Below, piece by piece: positions 5,747 through 13,420 of a stretch of DNA of 13,509 nt. A model generated the notes under the pieces. The model did no database searches, had not been told where the DNA came from, and saw only the letters and a list, made by a program, of their open reading frames with translations. Within the stretch, counting starts at the first letter, position 1; every line of letters starts with the position of its first letter. Origin of the DNA: an uncultured Lachnospiraceae bacterium (GTDB lineage: Bacteria > Bacillota > Clostridia > Lachnospirales > Lachnospiraceae); the NCBI GenBank assembly GCA_934370915.1, contig CAKRNI010000052.1:1-13509 (forward strand). The letters are read 5' to 3'. The position numbers were made by a program, and so were the translations under genes.

Positions 5747-6559
5747 CTATGATTCCTTTGTCATCATCACATTCATATACTGGTACGGGATCTCGATCCC
5801 CTCTTTGTCAAACGTGAGCTTGATCGCCTCTGTGATGGACCACTTGGCTGTCCAGTAATCCTCACAGGTCGTCCAGCCTCTGGCGCTTAAAACAACACTG
5901 CTGTCTCCCAGCGCATCCACAACGACCTGAACCGGCTGATCCTTCATGATCCCCGGATTCTCCTCGAAGATCTTTTTCAGGACGTTCTTCGCCTTTAAAA
6001 GATCGGAAGAGTATCCGATTCCCACATTAATGATCAGGCGGCGTTTTCCGGTTCTTGTGAGGTTTGTGAGCGGCGCGCTGGACACGGAGCTGTTCGGGAT
6101 CGTGATGACCCGGTTATCCGTTGTCAGGAGCGTCGTGTATACAAGACCGATGGACTCAACGGTCCCTTCACCGGAGCCGGTGCTGATATAATCGCCCACC
6201 TTAAACGGTTTCAGGAGCAGGATCAGGGTTCCGCCCGCGAAGTTCGAGAGCGTATTCTGCATCGCAAGGCTGAATGCCAGAGTAACGGTACCGATGACCG
6301 CCACGAAGGAGGTCGTCTTGATTCCCAGCTGATCCGCCGCCATGAATACCATAACGCCGAAGAGAACTGCATGAAGCAGCATGTCCAGAAACTTTTTTAA
6401 CGTGATCTCCACCCCGGCGCGGTCCATGATCTGACCGGCTGCCCTGCGGGCGATCCTGATGATCCGCAGTCCCACAAATACGATGACCGCCGCCCAGAAG
6501 ACTCTGGTTCCGTATTTGATGAGCACCGCGGTAAGAAAATCTAATGTGTTTTCTTTCAT
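5747..6559 (-). CDS. mscS: MscS-type small-conductance mechanosensitive channel
   Basis: This 270-residue protein has the layout of a minimal MscS: TM1 (about 17-35), TM2 (62-78), the pore-lining TM3 region (84-116), then a soluble beta domain and C-terminal alpha/beta domain. The TM3 signature LAFSLAMQNTLSNFAGG (94-110) has the Gly/Ala-packed helix, Gln and Asn of the family, followed by LKPFKVGDYI (116-125). The beta domain contains the usual IPNS motif (154-157). MscS channels open under membrane tension and release small solutes during hypo-osmotic shock. The ATG at 6559 has an AGGTG site eight bases upstream. It lies 83 bases downstream of glgB on the same strand with no strong terminator between them, so co-transcription is possible. 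Confidence 0.92.
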   Translation of the reverse strand: MKENTLDFLTAVLIKYGTRVFWAAVIVFVGLRIIRIARRAAGQIMDRAGVEITLKKFLDMLLHAVLFGVMVFMAADQLGIKTTSFVAVIGTVTLAFSLAMQNTLSNFAGGTLILLLKPFKVGDYISTGSGEGTVESIGLVYTTLLTTDNRVITIPNSSVSSAPLTNLTRTGKRRLIINVGIGYSSDLLKAKNVLKKIFEENPGIMKDQPVQVVVDALGDSSVVLSARGWTTCEDYWTAKWSITEAIKLTFDKEGIEIPYQYMNVMMTKES

Positions 6560-6612
6560 GATATTTCACCTGTTATTTCCCGGATATTTCTGTCCTGTAT
6601 TTAATTTCTGCG

Positions 6613-6633
6613 CTGACTGTCCAAATCAGTCAG
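6613..6633. other. Small hairpin in the glgB-mscS gap
   Basis: CTGACTG (6613-6619) and CAGTCAG (6627-6633) form a perfect 7-bp stem with a 7-base loop. A neighbouring GGCAC (6633-6637) / GTGCC (6646-6650) stem reaches into the glgB stop codon. There is no T-run on the - strand, so this is not a standard terminator. It may slow or process the glgB-mscS transcript. The left part shares CTGCGCTGACTG with the repeat after hemZ. Confidence 0.4.
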
Positions 6634-6642
6634 GCACAAATT

Positions 6643-9039
6643 TCAGTGCCGGCTCTCCCTCGCCGTCTTTATGATCTGCCCAACCTTCTCGGAGATCATA
6701 TCCAACGGGCTCGCCGGCAGCTTTACCGACGGCTGCCGTGCCGGGCGTTTTCTCTTCTCCGCCGGTTTCTTTTTCTCCGCCTCCGGCTCTTCCTCATACG
6801 GAGTGCAGGAGAATACCGCTGTGGACATCGGGGCAAGGTTGATGGCAATGGAGTTCTTTCTCGTATCCCACTCCTCTTTCTTCGACATCTTGACTCTCGG
6901 GTTCGTCATTCCGCTGCCGCCAAACTGCTTCGCATCGCTGTTTAAGATCTCCTTATACTTTCCGGCAAACGGAACGCCAAGGCGGAACTTCTCATGCTCC
7001 ACCGGGGCAAAGTTGCAGACAAAGAGCAGAGTCTCTTCCGGCTTCTCTGTTTTTCTCTCAAATATAACGATATTTTCGTCGTTATACGTGCAGTTGATCC
7101 ACTCAAAGCCCTCCGGCTCGTAGTCCATCCTGTAAAGCGCCGGCTGTGTGCGGTATAAGTGGTTCAACGCCTTCACATAATCCTTCATCTGGCTGTGGAT
7201 ATCATATTTTAAGAGTCCCCACTCCAGGCTCGCCTTCTCGTTCCACTCATCCATCTGGCCGAAATCCTGTCCCATAAACAGAAGTTTCTTTCCCGGATGC
7301 CCCATCATAAAGCCGTAGGCGGTCCTGAGGTTCGCAAACTTCTTCTCCTGGGTATCCCCCGGCATCTTTCCTGCCAGGGAACCTTTTCCGTGGACCACCT
7401 CGTCGTGGGAGAATACCAGGACGAACTTCTCGCTGTAGGCGTAGAGCATACTGAAGGTCAGCTCCCCGTAGTGGTCATGGCGGAAATATGGATCGCACTG
7501 CATGTAATCCAGAAAATCGTTCATCCAGCCCATGTTCCACTTGAAGTCGAATCCAAGTCCGCCGTCGTTCTCATCGCCGGAGACCTTCGGCCAGGCCGTG
7601 GACTCCTCAGCGATCAGGACAGAACCTTTCGTATCCCTCGCGTAGATGGAATTTAAATGCTTTAAGAACTCTACCGCTTCCAGATTCTCATTTCCGCCAT
7701 AGATGTTTGCGACCCACTCCCCGGCGTTCTTTCCATAGTCCAGATACAGCATGGATGCCACTGCGTCCATCCGAATTCCGTCTGCATGGAACTCCTTCGC
7801 CCAGTATAAGGCATTGGAGATCAGGAAGTTTGTTACCTGTGGACGTCCGTAATTGTAGATCAGCGTTCCCCAGTGGGGATGGGATCCCTGACGCGGATCC
7901 TGGTGCTCGTAGAGGCATGTCCCGTCAAAGGCGGCAAGGCCGTGGGCATCCCGCGGAAAATGGGCCGGAACCCAGTCCAGGATCACGCCGATCCCTTCTT
8001 TGTGCATATAGTCCATAAACGCCTTGAAATCATCCGGTGTTCCGAAACGGCTCGTCGGCGCGTAGTAGCCTGTAACCTGGTAACCCCAGGATTCATCCAA
8101 CGGATGTTCCATCACAGGAAGCAGCTCCACATGGGTGTATCCCATCTCTTTCACATAGGCTGCCAGCTTCTCCGCGATCTCACGGTAGTTGTAGAACTGG
8201 CTGCCGTTGATGTCCTCACCGTTCTCATCCTGTGCTACCGTTTTCTGCATCCAGGAACCCAGGTGGACCTCATAGATGGACATCGGGGAATCCTTCAGAC
8301 GGTCTTTCGCCGCTGCCCGCTCTTTGATCCACTCGTCATCGTTCCATTTGTAGCCGGACATATCCCAGACAACAGATGCCGTATGCGGGCGGAGCTCCGC
8401 ATAGTTTCCGTACGGATCCGCCTTCAGCATCGGAAGTCCCGCTTTTGTCTTGATCTCATATTTGTAGATCGCGCCGGGCTTCAGATTCGGGATAAAGATC
8501 TCATAGATCCCAGACGGACCTCGCTTTTTCATCTGGTGGCGTCTTCCGTCCCAGAAGTTGAAATCTCCCACAACACTGACGCGCATTGCATCGGGTGCCC
8601 AGACCGCGAAGTGAACACCCGTAATCCCGGCTTCCACAGCCGGATGTGCTCCGAACTTCTCATAGGAATCATAATAAATTCCCGCACCGAACTTCCGCAC
8701 CTCTTCCTCTGTAAACGCGGTGTGGAACTGGTAGCTGTATGGGTCAACGATCTCCTCGCTGTCCCCGTCTGTGTAAGAGATGCAGAAATGATACGGAACC
8801 AGTTCTTTCCGGTCTTCTAAAAGCACCGCGAAGAAGCCGTTCTCGTCTGCCATCTCCATTGGGAACAATTCCCCGCCGATTTTTACGGATACCTTCTCAG
8901 CGTTCGGAAGAAAGGCCTGGATCAGAAGTCCTTCCTTTATCACATGTTCCCCCAGAAGCCGCCCCGGATCGCTCGCCTCAGAATAGACAAGCTCCTCGAT
9001 TCCGGCCCAGTCCATCAGATCATATAAGATTTTTTCCAT
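6643..9039 (-). CDS. glgB: 1,4-alpha-glucan (glycogen) branching enzyme, GH13
   Basis: The 798-residue cytoplasmic enzyme cuts an alpha-1,4-glucan chain and reattaches it by an alpha-1,6 bond, branching glycogen. Domains in order: an N1-type beta domain (about 1-105), a CBM48 domain (about 135-225, with GVHFAVWAPDA and GDFNFWDGRRH), the GH13 barrel (about 255-640) and a C-terminal beta domain (to about 747). Catalytic residues are visible: nucleophile D425 in DGIRMDAVASM, acid/base E478 in LIAEESTAWP, and D546 in FSHDEVVHGKGS. The PVMEHP and WVPAHFP motifs are typical of branching enzymes. After residue 748 there is an extra Glu/Lys/Pro-rich tail of about 50 residues. The ATG at 9039 follows a GGGGGAG site (9052-9046). 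No other glycogen gene is adjacent, and mscS follows downstream. Confidence 0.96.
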   Translation of the reverse strand: MEKILYDLMDWAGIEELVYSEASDPGRLLGEHVIKEGLLIQAFLPNAEKVSVKIGGELFPMEMADENGFFAVLLEDRKELVPYHFCISYTDGDSEEIVDPYSYQFHTAFTEEEVRKFGAGIYYDSYEKFGAHPAVEAGITGVHFAVWAPDAMRVSVVGDFNFWDGRRHQMKKRGPSGIYEIFIPNLKPGAIYKYEIKTKAGLPMLKADPYGNYAELRPHTASVVWDMSGYKWNDDEWIKERAAAKDRLKDSPMSIYEVHLGSWMQKTVAQDENGEDINGSQFYNYREIAEKLAAYVKEMGYTHVELLPVMEHPLDESWGYQVTGYYAPTSRFGTPDDFKAFMDYMHKEGIGVILDWVPAHFPRDAHGLAAFDGTCLYEHQDPRQGSHPHWGTLIYNYGRPQVTNFLISNALYWAKEFHADGIRMDAVASMLYLDYGKNAGEWVANIYGGNENLEAVEFLKHLNSIYARDTKGSVLIAEESTAWPKVSGDENDGGLGFDFKWNMGWMNDFLDYMQCDPYFRHDHYGELTFSMLYAYSEKFVLVFSHDEVVHGKGSLAGKMPGDTQEKKFANLRTAYGFMMGHPGKKLLFMGQDFGQMDEWNEKASLEWGLLKYDIHSQMKDYVKALNHLYRTQPALYRMDYEPEGFEWINCTYNDENIVIFERKTEKPEETLLFVCNFAPVEHEKFRLGVPFAGKYKEILNSDAKQFGGSGMTNPRVKMSKKEEWDTRKNSIAINLAPMSTAVFSCTPYEEEPEAEKKKPAEKRKRPARQPSVKLPASPLDMISEKVGQIIKTARESRH

Positions 9040-9062
9040 TCAGCACTCCCCCTGCTGCATCC

Positions 9063-9084
9063 GCGTGCCCTTCACCGGGCACAC
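9063..9084 (-). promoter_or_regulatory. Hairpin in the glgB leader just before the ribosome binding site
   Basis: In the glgB transcript GUGUGCCC (9084-9077) pairs with GGGCACGC (9070-9063) over 8 bp with one G·U and a 6-base loop. It ends ten bases before the GGGGGAG site. There is no T-run, so it is not a terminator; a role in translation or mRNA stability is possible but not shown. Confidence 0.4.
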
Positions 9085-9140
9085 TCCGCTAATAAATCAA
9101 CTCCGACAGCGGATAAGCATTACCCGCATTTTTTAACAAC

Positions 9141-9169
9141 ATTTTAACATTTTCACTTCAGCGATACAA
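9141..9169 (-). promoter_or_regulatory. glgB: Probable glgB promoter
   Basis: On the - strand TTGTAT (9169-9164) and TAAAAT (9146-9141) are separated by 17 bases. The -10 is good and the -35 is only half matched. The region nearby has further AT-rich candidates, so the exact start is uncertain. The leader would be about 95 bases. Confidence 0.45.
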
Positions 9170-9239
9170 GTATTCTCCCCTGTTTTCCTCGCAGAAAGAA
9201 AAAAACTTCCTTACCTTTTTCGAAATTCCCTTGCGAAAC

Positions 9240-9268
9240 TTGACAATTTATCATAAACTCTTTATTGT
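9240..9268 (+). promoter_or_regulatory. lepB: Sigma-A promoter of lepB
   Basis: A perfect -35 TTGACA (9240-9245) and TATTGT (9263-9268) are separated by 17 bases. The lepB start codon lies 79 bases beyond. This promoter probably also drives lysC. Confidence 0.7.
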
Positions 9269-9347
9269 ATGCATACGGGCAGTAACATTTACTCTTACAG
9301 TATATCTTTCCCGTAAATATTAGTCAAACGAGGTTATCATCATTTAT

Positions 9348-9983
9348 ATGGAAAATAGCGAAAAAGAAAAGAAAGAAAAAACAGGCTGGGTGGCAGAGCT
9401 CATCAGCTGGGTCCAGGTACTCGTATCTGCCGCCGTTATTGCCTTCGTTCTCACAACCTTTGTGATCGCAAACAGTGAGATCCCGACCGGCTCCATGGAA
9501 AACACGATCATGGCCGGAAGCCGTGTCATCGGTTCCAGACTCCACTATAAGTTTTCCGAACCGGAACGAGGTGATGTAGCTATCTTCGTCTTTGGCTGGC
9601 AGTGTCCGCAGTGCAACGCGATCATAGAGGGTGACAAGCAGGATACATGCCCGGCCTGCGGTTCCGAAGTCGGAAAACGAGGCCACACGATCTACTATGT
9701 AAAACGTGTGATCGGTGTACCCGGTGATGTGATCGACATTGTAGATGACAAGGTCTACTTAAACGGATCCGACACACCGCTCGACGAGCCGTATCTCGCG
9801 GAAGCGATGAATCAGCATGAGACTTACCATTTTGAAGTTCCGGAAAACTGCTACTTCATGATGGGAGACAACCGAAATTACTCTCTGGATGCCCGCTACT
9901 GGCAGAACCATTACATTTCCAGAGACAAGATGGTTGCAAAGGTATTCTTCGAATACTTCCCGACACCAAAGGTAATCCACTAA
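9348..9983 (+). CDS. lepB: Type I signal peptidase with zinc-ribbon-like insertion
   Basis: This 211-residue membrane enzyme removes signal peptides from secreted proteins at the outer face of the membrane. A charged cytoplasmic N-terminus is followed by one membrane anchor (about 19-41), then the catalytic boxes: IPTGSMENT with nucleophile S49, RGDVAIF (74-80), YYVKRVIGVPGD with the base K119, and MMGDNRNYSLDAR (171-183). Between RGDVAIF and the Lys box there is an insertion with CPQC (C86, C89) and CPAC (C101, C104), which looks like a metal-binding zinc ribbon. The family's usual DSR is DAR here. The ATG at 9348 is supported by the N-terminal pattern, but its nearest ribosome site, GAGG (9330-9333), is 14 bases away, which is long. 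lysC follows after 44 bases with no terminator between. Confidence 0.92.
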   Translation: MENSEKEKKEKTGWVAELISWVQVLVSAAVIAFVLTTFVIANSEIPTGSMENTIMAGSRVIGSRLHYKFSEPERGDVAIFVFGWQCPQCNAIIEGDKQDTCPACGSEVGKRGHTIYYVKRVIGVPGDVIDIVDDKVYLNGSDTPLDEPYLAEAMNQHETYHFEVPENCYFMMGDNRNYSLDARYWQNHYISRDKMVAKVFFEYFPTPKVIH

Positions 9984-10027
9984 AGTGGAATCCGGCATAT
10001 ATCATTTACTTACACAGGAGACAGATT

Positions 10028-11347
10028 ATGAAGAAGGTTGTAAAGTTTGGCGGCAGTTCTCTTGCAAGTGCCCGTCAGTTTAAAAAGGTAAAGGCGATCA
10101 TCGACGCCGATAAGACCCGCTGCTATGTTGTACCGTCCGCACCGGGAAAGAGAGACAGCAAAGATACAAAAGTGACCGATATGTTATATCAGTGTTATGA
10201 CGCTGTATGTGCAGGTCAGAGCTACAAGCGTATCCTTGACCAGATCAGAAAACGCTACACTGATATCATCGACGGTCTTGACTTAAACTTAAACCTCGAT
10301 TTTGAATTTGCGAAGATCGAGGAGAATTTCTTAAAGAAAGCCGGACGTGACTATGCGGCTTCCAGAGGAGAATACTTAAACGGCATCATCGCCGCAAATT
10401 ACCTCGGTTTCACCTTCGTGGACGCAGCCGATGTGATTCGCTTCGATGCTGAGGGAAATTTCCTCTCCGAGGAGACCAACGAGGAGATGCGCGAACATCT
10501 CGCTTCCTTAAAGCAGGCAGTTATCCCGGGATTCTACGGCTCTAAGCCGGATGGAACGATCCATACCTTCTCCCGCGGTGGTTCCGATATCACAGGTTCC
10601 ATCGTAGCCCGCGCAATCCAGGCAGACCTCTACGAGAACTGGACCGATGTTTCCGGTTTCCTCGTAGCTGACCCGCGGATCGTTGAGAATCCTGCTCCGA
10701 TCGAGACCATCACCTACACAGAGCTCCGTGAGCTGTCCTACATGGGTGCAAGCGTACTCCACGAGGATGCGATCTTCCCGGTAAGGAAAGAGGGAATCCC
10801 GATCAATATCCGCAACACGAACCGTCCGGAAGATCCGGGTACCATGATCGTCGAGAATACCAGCAAGCGCCCGCGTTACACCATCACAGGTGTTGCCGGA
10901 AAGAAGGGCTTCTGTGCCATGAACATCGACAAGGCGATGATGAACTCCGAGGTCGGGTTCGGAAGAAAAGTTCTTGAGGTATTTGAGAAAAACGGCATCT
11001 CCTTCGAACACATGCCGTCCGGAATCGACACCATGTCTGTCCTCGTTCATCAGGACGAGTTTCAGGAGAAAGAGCAGGCGGTTCTCTCCGGAATCCAGCG
11101 CGCGGTTCATCCGGATGTTGTAACCTTAGAGTCTGACCTCGCCGTGATCGCAGTCGTAGGCCGCGGCATGAAGGCGATGCGCGGAACTGCCGCAAGAATC
11201 TTCGCAGCCCTCGCACACGCAAAGATCAACGTGAAGATGATCGATCAGGGATCCAGTGAATTGAATATCATCATCGGAGTTGCCAATGATGACTTCGAGC
11301 CGGCGATCCGGGCGATCTATGATATCTTTGTGAAGACTGAATTATAA
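10028..11347 (+). CDS. lysC: Aspartate kinase (aspartokinase)
   Basis: This 439-residue cytoplasmic enzyme phosphorylates L-aspartate, the first step toward lysine, threonine, methionine and diaminopimelate. The amino-acid kinase domain starts with KFGGSSLAS (6-14) and contains VVPSAPGKR (34-42), FSRGGSDITGS (181-191) and the segment TDVSGFLVADPRIV (206-219). Two ACT domains follow (about 285-355 and 370-435); GRGM (378-381) and IDQGSSELNIIIGV (405-418) are typical of the effector-binding part, so feedback inhibition by an end product is likely. The length fits a monofunctional enzyme with no homoserine dehydrogenase fused. The ATG at 10028 follows AGGAGA (10016-10021). No lysine riboswitch fits in the 44-base gap after lepB. 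It probably shares the lepB promoter. Confidence 0.95.
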   Translation: MKKVVKFGGSSLASARQFKKVKAIIDADKTRCYVVPSAPGKRDSKDTKVTDMLYQCYDAVCAGQSYKRILDQIRKRYTDIIDGLDLNLNLDFEFAKIEENFLKKAGRDYAASRGEYLNGIIAANYLGFTFVDAADVIRFDAEGNFLSEETNEEMREHLASLKQAVIPGFYGSKPDGTIHTFSRGGSDITGSIVARAIQADLYENWTDVSGFLVADPRIVENPAPIETITYTELRELSYMGASVLHEDAIFPVRKEGIPINIRNTNRPEDPGTMIVENTSKRPRYTITGVAGKKGFCAMNIDKAMMNSEVGFGRKVLEVFEKNGISFEHMPSGIDTMSVLVHQDEFQEKEQAVLSGIQRAVHPDVVTLESDLAVIAVVGRGMKAMRGTAARIFAALAHAKINVKMIDQGSSELNIIIGVANDDFEPAIRAIYDIFVKTEL

Positions 11348-11362
11348 TCTAAAATGTACTTT

Positions 11363-11408
11363 TCCCCCGCATGGGCAGCAATTCAGGCCGTCTGTGCGGG
11401 GGATTTTT
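11363..11408 (+). terminator. Rho-independent terminator after lysC
   Basis: TCCCCCGCA (11363-11371) and TGCGGGGGA (11395-11403) form a perfect 9-bp GC-rich stem around a 23-base loop, followed by TTTTT (11404-11408). It lies 15 bases after the lysC stop. Confidence 0.88.
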
Positions 11409-11416
11409 GTGTAAAG

Positions 11417-11459
11417 AATATCCCCACAAGTACGCATTTCACGCACCCGCAGGGATATT
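11417..11459 (-). terminator. Probable terminator of the pot operon
   Basis: AATATCCC (11417-11424) and GGGATATT (11452-11459) form a perfect 8-bp stem with a 27-base loop, 20 bases past the potCD stop on the - strand. The T-run is broken (CTTTAC), so termination may be weak. It sits back to back with the lysC terminator. Confidence 0.5.
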
Positions 11460-11479
11460 TCTATTTTCTAATATTCTAT

Positions 11480-13420
11480 TTACTGCGACTTAACTTCCTT
11501 CCACAGCGCATTATACAGATCATCTGCCTCGGTTCCGAGATAACTGTAGACCTCAGAATTTTCCAGCTTATCCGTATCCGGGAATACCGATTTGTTTTCC
11601 TGATATTCCGAATCCAGGATCTCGAACGCTGCCTTGTTCGGTGTCGCGTAGGTAATGTACTCGAAATTCTTCACCGCGATATCCGGACGGCAGAGGAAGT
11701 TGATCCACTTCTCTGCGTTCTCTTTATTCTTCGCGTTATCCGGGATCACCCAGGAATCAATCCAGATATTTGTTCCCTCCTCCGGGATCACATACTCAAG
11801 ATCATAGTCAAGATTCAGTGTCTCTGCCTCTTCCTGAAGGTATAACAGCTCGCCGGAGTAGATCACGCCGACCGCTGCCTCACCGTTTAACATCTTGTCG
11901 CGGACCTGATCCACAACATACGCCTGAACGAGCGGTTTCTGCGCCAGAAGGAGCTTTTTCGCCTCTTCCAGCTCTCCCTTGTCTGTGGTATTCATGGAAT
12001 ATCCGAGTGCTTTTAACGCTACCATAAACGCGTCACGGACACTGTCCTGCATCAGGATCTCGCCCTTTAAGCGCTCGTCCCAGAGATCCGACCATTTTGT
12101 CGGAGCCGGAACTCCAAGCTCTTCCAGCTTCTTTGTGTTGTAGATAATTCCCACGGTTCCCCAGGTATACGGAACCGAATAACGGTTTTCCGGGTCAAAT
12201 GCCCTTGATTTTTCGAGGTAGACCGGATCGATATTCCTGATATTCGGTACATTCTCAAAATTGATCTCAGCGAGAAGTCCGTTCTCCACCATCTTCTGGA
12301 TCATGTAATCAGACGGACATACCGCGTCGTAATTGACCGCTCCGGCCTCAATCACCGGATACATCTCCTCGTTCGTCTCAAAGAGGTCATATGTCACATG
12401 GATCCCCGTCTCCGCCTCAAACTCGTCAATGACACTCTCATCGATATACTCGCCCCAGTTGTAGACGTAAAGCTCGTCGGAGTGGGAGGCCGTAAAGTGG
12501 AGATAGCTCGTATAACAGACACTTCCCACGATCAGAAAGGAAGCCAGAACAATGGCTGTCTTTCCGGTCCACAACGGCTTCTTTCCGTTATCCGGCACTG
12601 CATTCTGTCCAGAGCTTCCCGCTCCTGCCTTCGTCTGCGGCTTCGCCGGGGCAAAGTTTGTGATGAGAAGCAGCGCGAGGATCGTCACAAAGATCACGGT
12701 AGACAGGGCATACATGGACGGCTTGATGCCGCGGCGCACCTCACTGTAGATCAGGGTGGAAAGTGTATTGATTCCGGCACCTCTCGTAAAGTGGGTGATG
12801 ATAAAATCATCAAGAGACATCGTAAACGCCATCAGGAAGCCCGACAACACGCCGGGAAGAATATCCGGGAACACCACCTTGAAAAATGCCTGTAACGGTC
12901 CCGCACCCAGATCCAGGGCCGCCTCGTAGGTGTTCCTGCTCGTCTGCTTAAGCTTTGGCATGACGCTCAGCATCACATAGGGCACATTGAAGGTGATGTG
13001 GGCGAACAGGATCGTCTTGAATCCCAGTGAAATTCCGAAAGCGATGAACATCAGCATCAGGGAGATGCCTGTAACGATATCGGAGTTTAACATCGGAATA
13101 TTGTTGAGTCCCATGCAGATCGTCCGCGGAAGCTTCTTCATCGCAGAAAGTCCGATGGCCGCCGCTGTTCCGAGGATCGTGGCGATAAGCGCTGACAGGA
13201 ATGCGATCAGCAGTGTATTGTAGAGAGCATCCATGATCGTGGCGCTCTCAAACATCTGTGTGTACCATTTTAAGGTGAACCCGCCCCACTGGGATCTCGA
13301 CTTCGAGCTGTTGAAGGACAGGACCATCATAACGAGGATCGGCGCGTACAGAAAGATCAGTACCAGCACCAGATAAAAATCCTCAAAAAATTTCTTCAGT
13401 TTTTCTTTTACAGTCTTCAT
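11480..13420 (-). CDS. potCD: PotC-PotD fusion: polyamine ABC transporter permease and binding protein
   Basis: This 646-residue protein joins two subunits that are usually separate. Residues 1-257 are a PotC-like permease of about six membrane helices with the ATPase-contacting EAA motif (EAALDLGAGPLQAFFKVVFP, 166-185). A hydrophilic linker (258-285) leads to an extra membrane helix (about 287-306), and residues 312-646 are a PotD-like binding domain. Binding-domain landmarks are YNWGEYIDESV (320-330), YDAVCPSDYMIQKM (364-377) and IWIDSWVIP (552-560), where PotD places its aromatic and acidic polyamine ligands. The topology is consistent: C-terminus of the permease inside, linker helix crossing, binding domain outside. 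Spermidine or putrescine uptake is expected. Its ATG shares one base with the potB stop (TGATG), so the two are coupled. The ATPase gene should lie off the right edge. Confidence 0.93.
   Translation of the reverse strand: MKTVKEKLKKFFEDFYLVLVLIFLYAPILVMMVLSFNSSKSRSQWGGFTLKWYTQMFESATIMDALYNTLLIAFLSALIATILGTAAAIGLSAMKKLPRTICMGLNNIPMLNSDIVTGISLMLMFIAFGISLGFKTILFAHITFNVPYVMLSVMPKLKQTSRNTYEAALDLGAGPLQAFFKVVFPDILPGVLSGFLMAFTMSLDDFIITHFTRGAGINTLSTLIYSEVRRGIKPSMYALSTVIFVTILALLLITNFAPAKPQTKAGAGSSGQNAVPDNGKKPLWTGKTAIVLASFLIVGSVCYTSYLHFTASHSDELYVYNWGEYIDESVIDEFEAETGIHVTYDLFETNEEMYPVIEAGAVNYDAVCPSDYMIQKMVENGLLAEINFENVPNIRNIDPVYLEKSRAFDPENRYSVPYTWGTVGIIYNTKKLEELGVPAPTKWSDLWDERLKGEILMQDSVRDAFMVALKALGYSMNTTDKGELEEAKKLLLAQKPLVQAYVVDQVRDKMLNGEAAVGVIYSGELLYLQEEAETLNLDYDLEYVIPEEGTNIWIDSWVIPDNAKNKENAEKWINFLCRPDIAVKNFEYITYATPNKAAFEILDSEYQENKSVFPDTDKLENSEVYSYLGTEADDLYNALWKEVKSQ

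Larger units (their letters stand above)
9040..9347. other. Divergent promoter region between glgB and lepB
   Basis: This gap of 308 bases holds no credible gene. It is markedly more AT-rich than its neighbours. From the glgB side it contains the glgB ribosome binding site (9046-9052), a leader hairpin (9063-9084), the glgB promoter (9141-9169), and, reading right, the lepB promoter (9240-9268) and a roughly 75-base lepB leader. Between the two promoters (9170-9239) I see only A/T and pyrimidine-rich sequence. Confidence 0.7.

Noticed and set aside
7873..8820. A long open frame (315 codons) on the + strand inside glgB
   Set aside because: It lies entirely antisense to a clear GH13 enzyme, has no recognisable domain and its composition mirrors glgB codons. 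It is a shadow frame.
9976..9989. Hairpin TCCAC-TAAA-GTGGA at the lepB stop as a terminator
   Set aside because: The stem is only 5 bp and no T-run follows. Read-through into lysC is expected.
9984..10027. Lysine riboswitch before aspartate kinase
   Set aside because: The gap to lepB is only 44 bases, far too short for a lysine riboswitch, and no matching motif is visible.
11354..11845. An open frame of 163 codons on the + strand starting just after lysC
   Set aside because: It begins within the lysC terminator and then runs antisense to the PotD domain of potCD. No protein-like features were seen.
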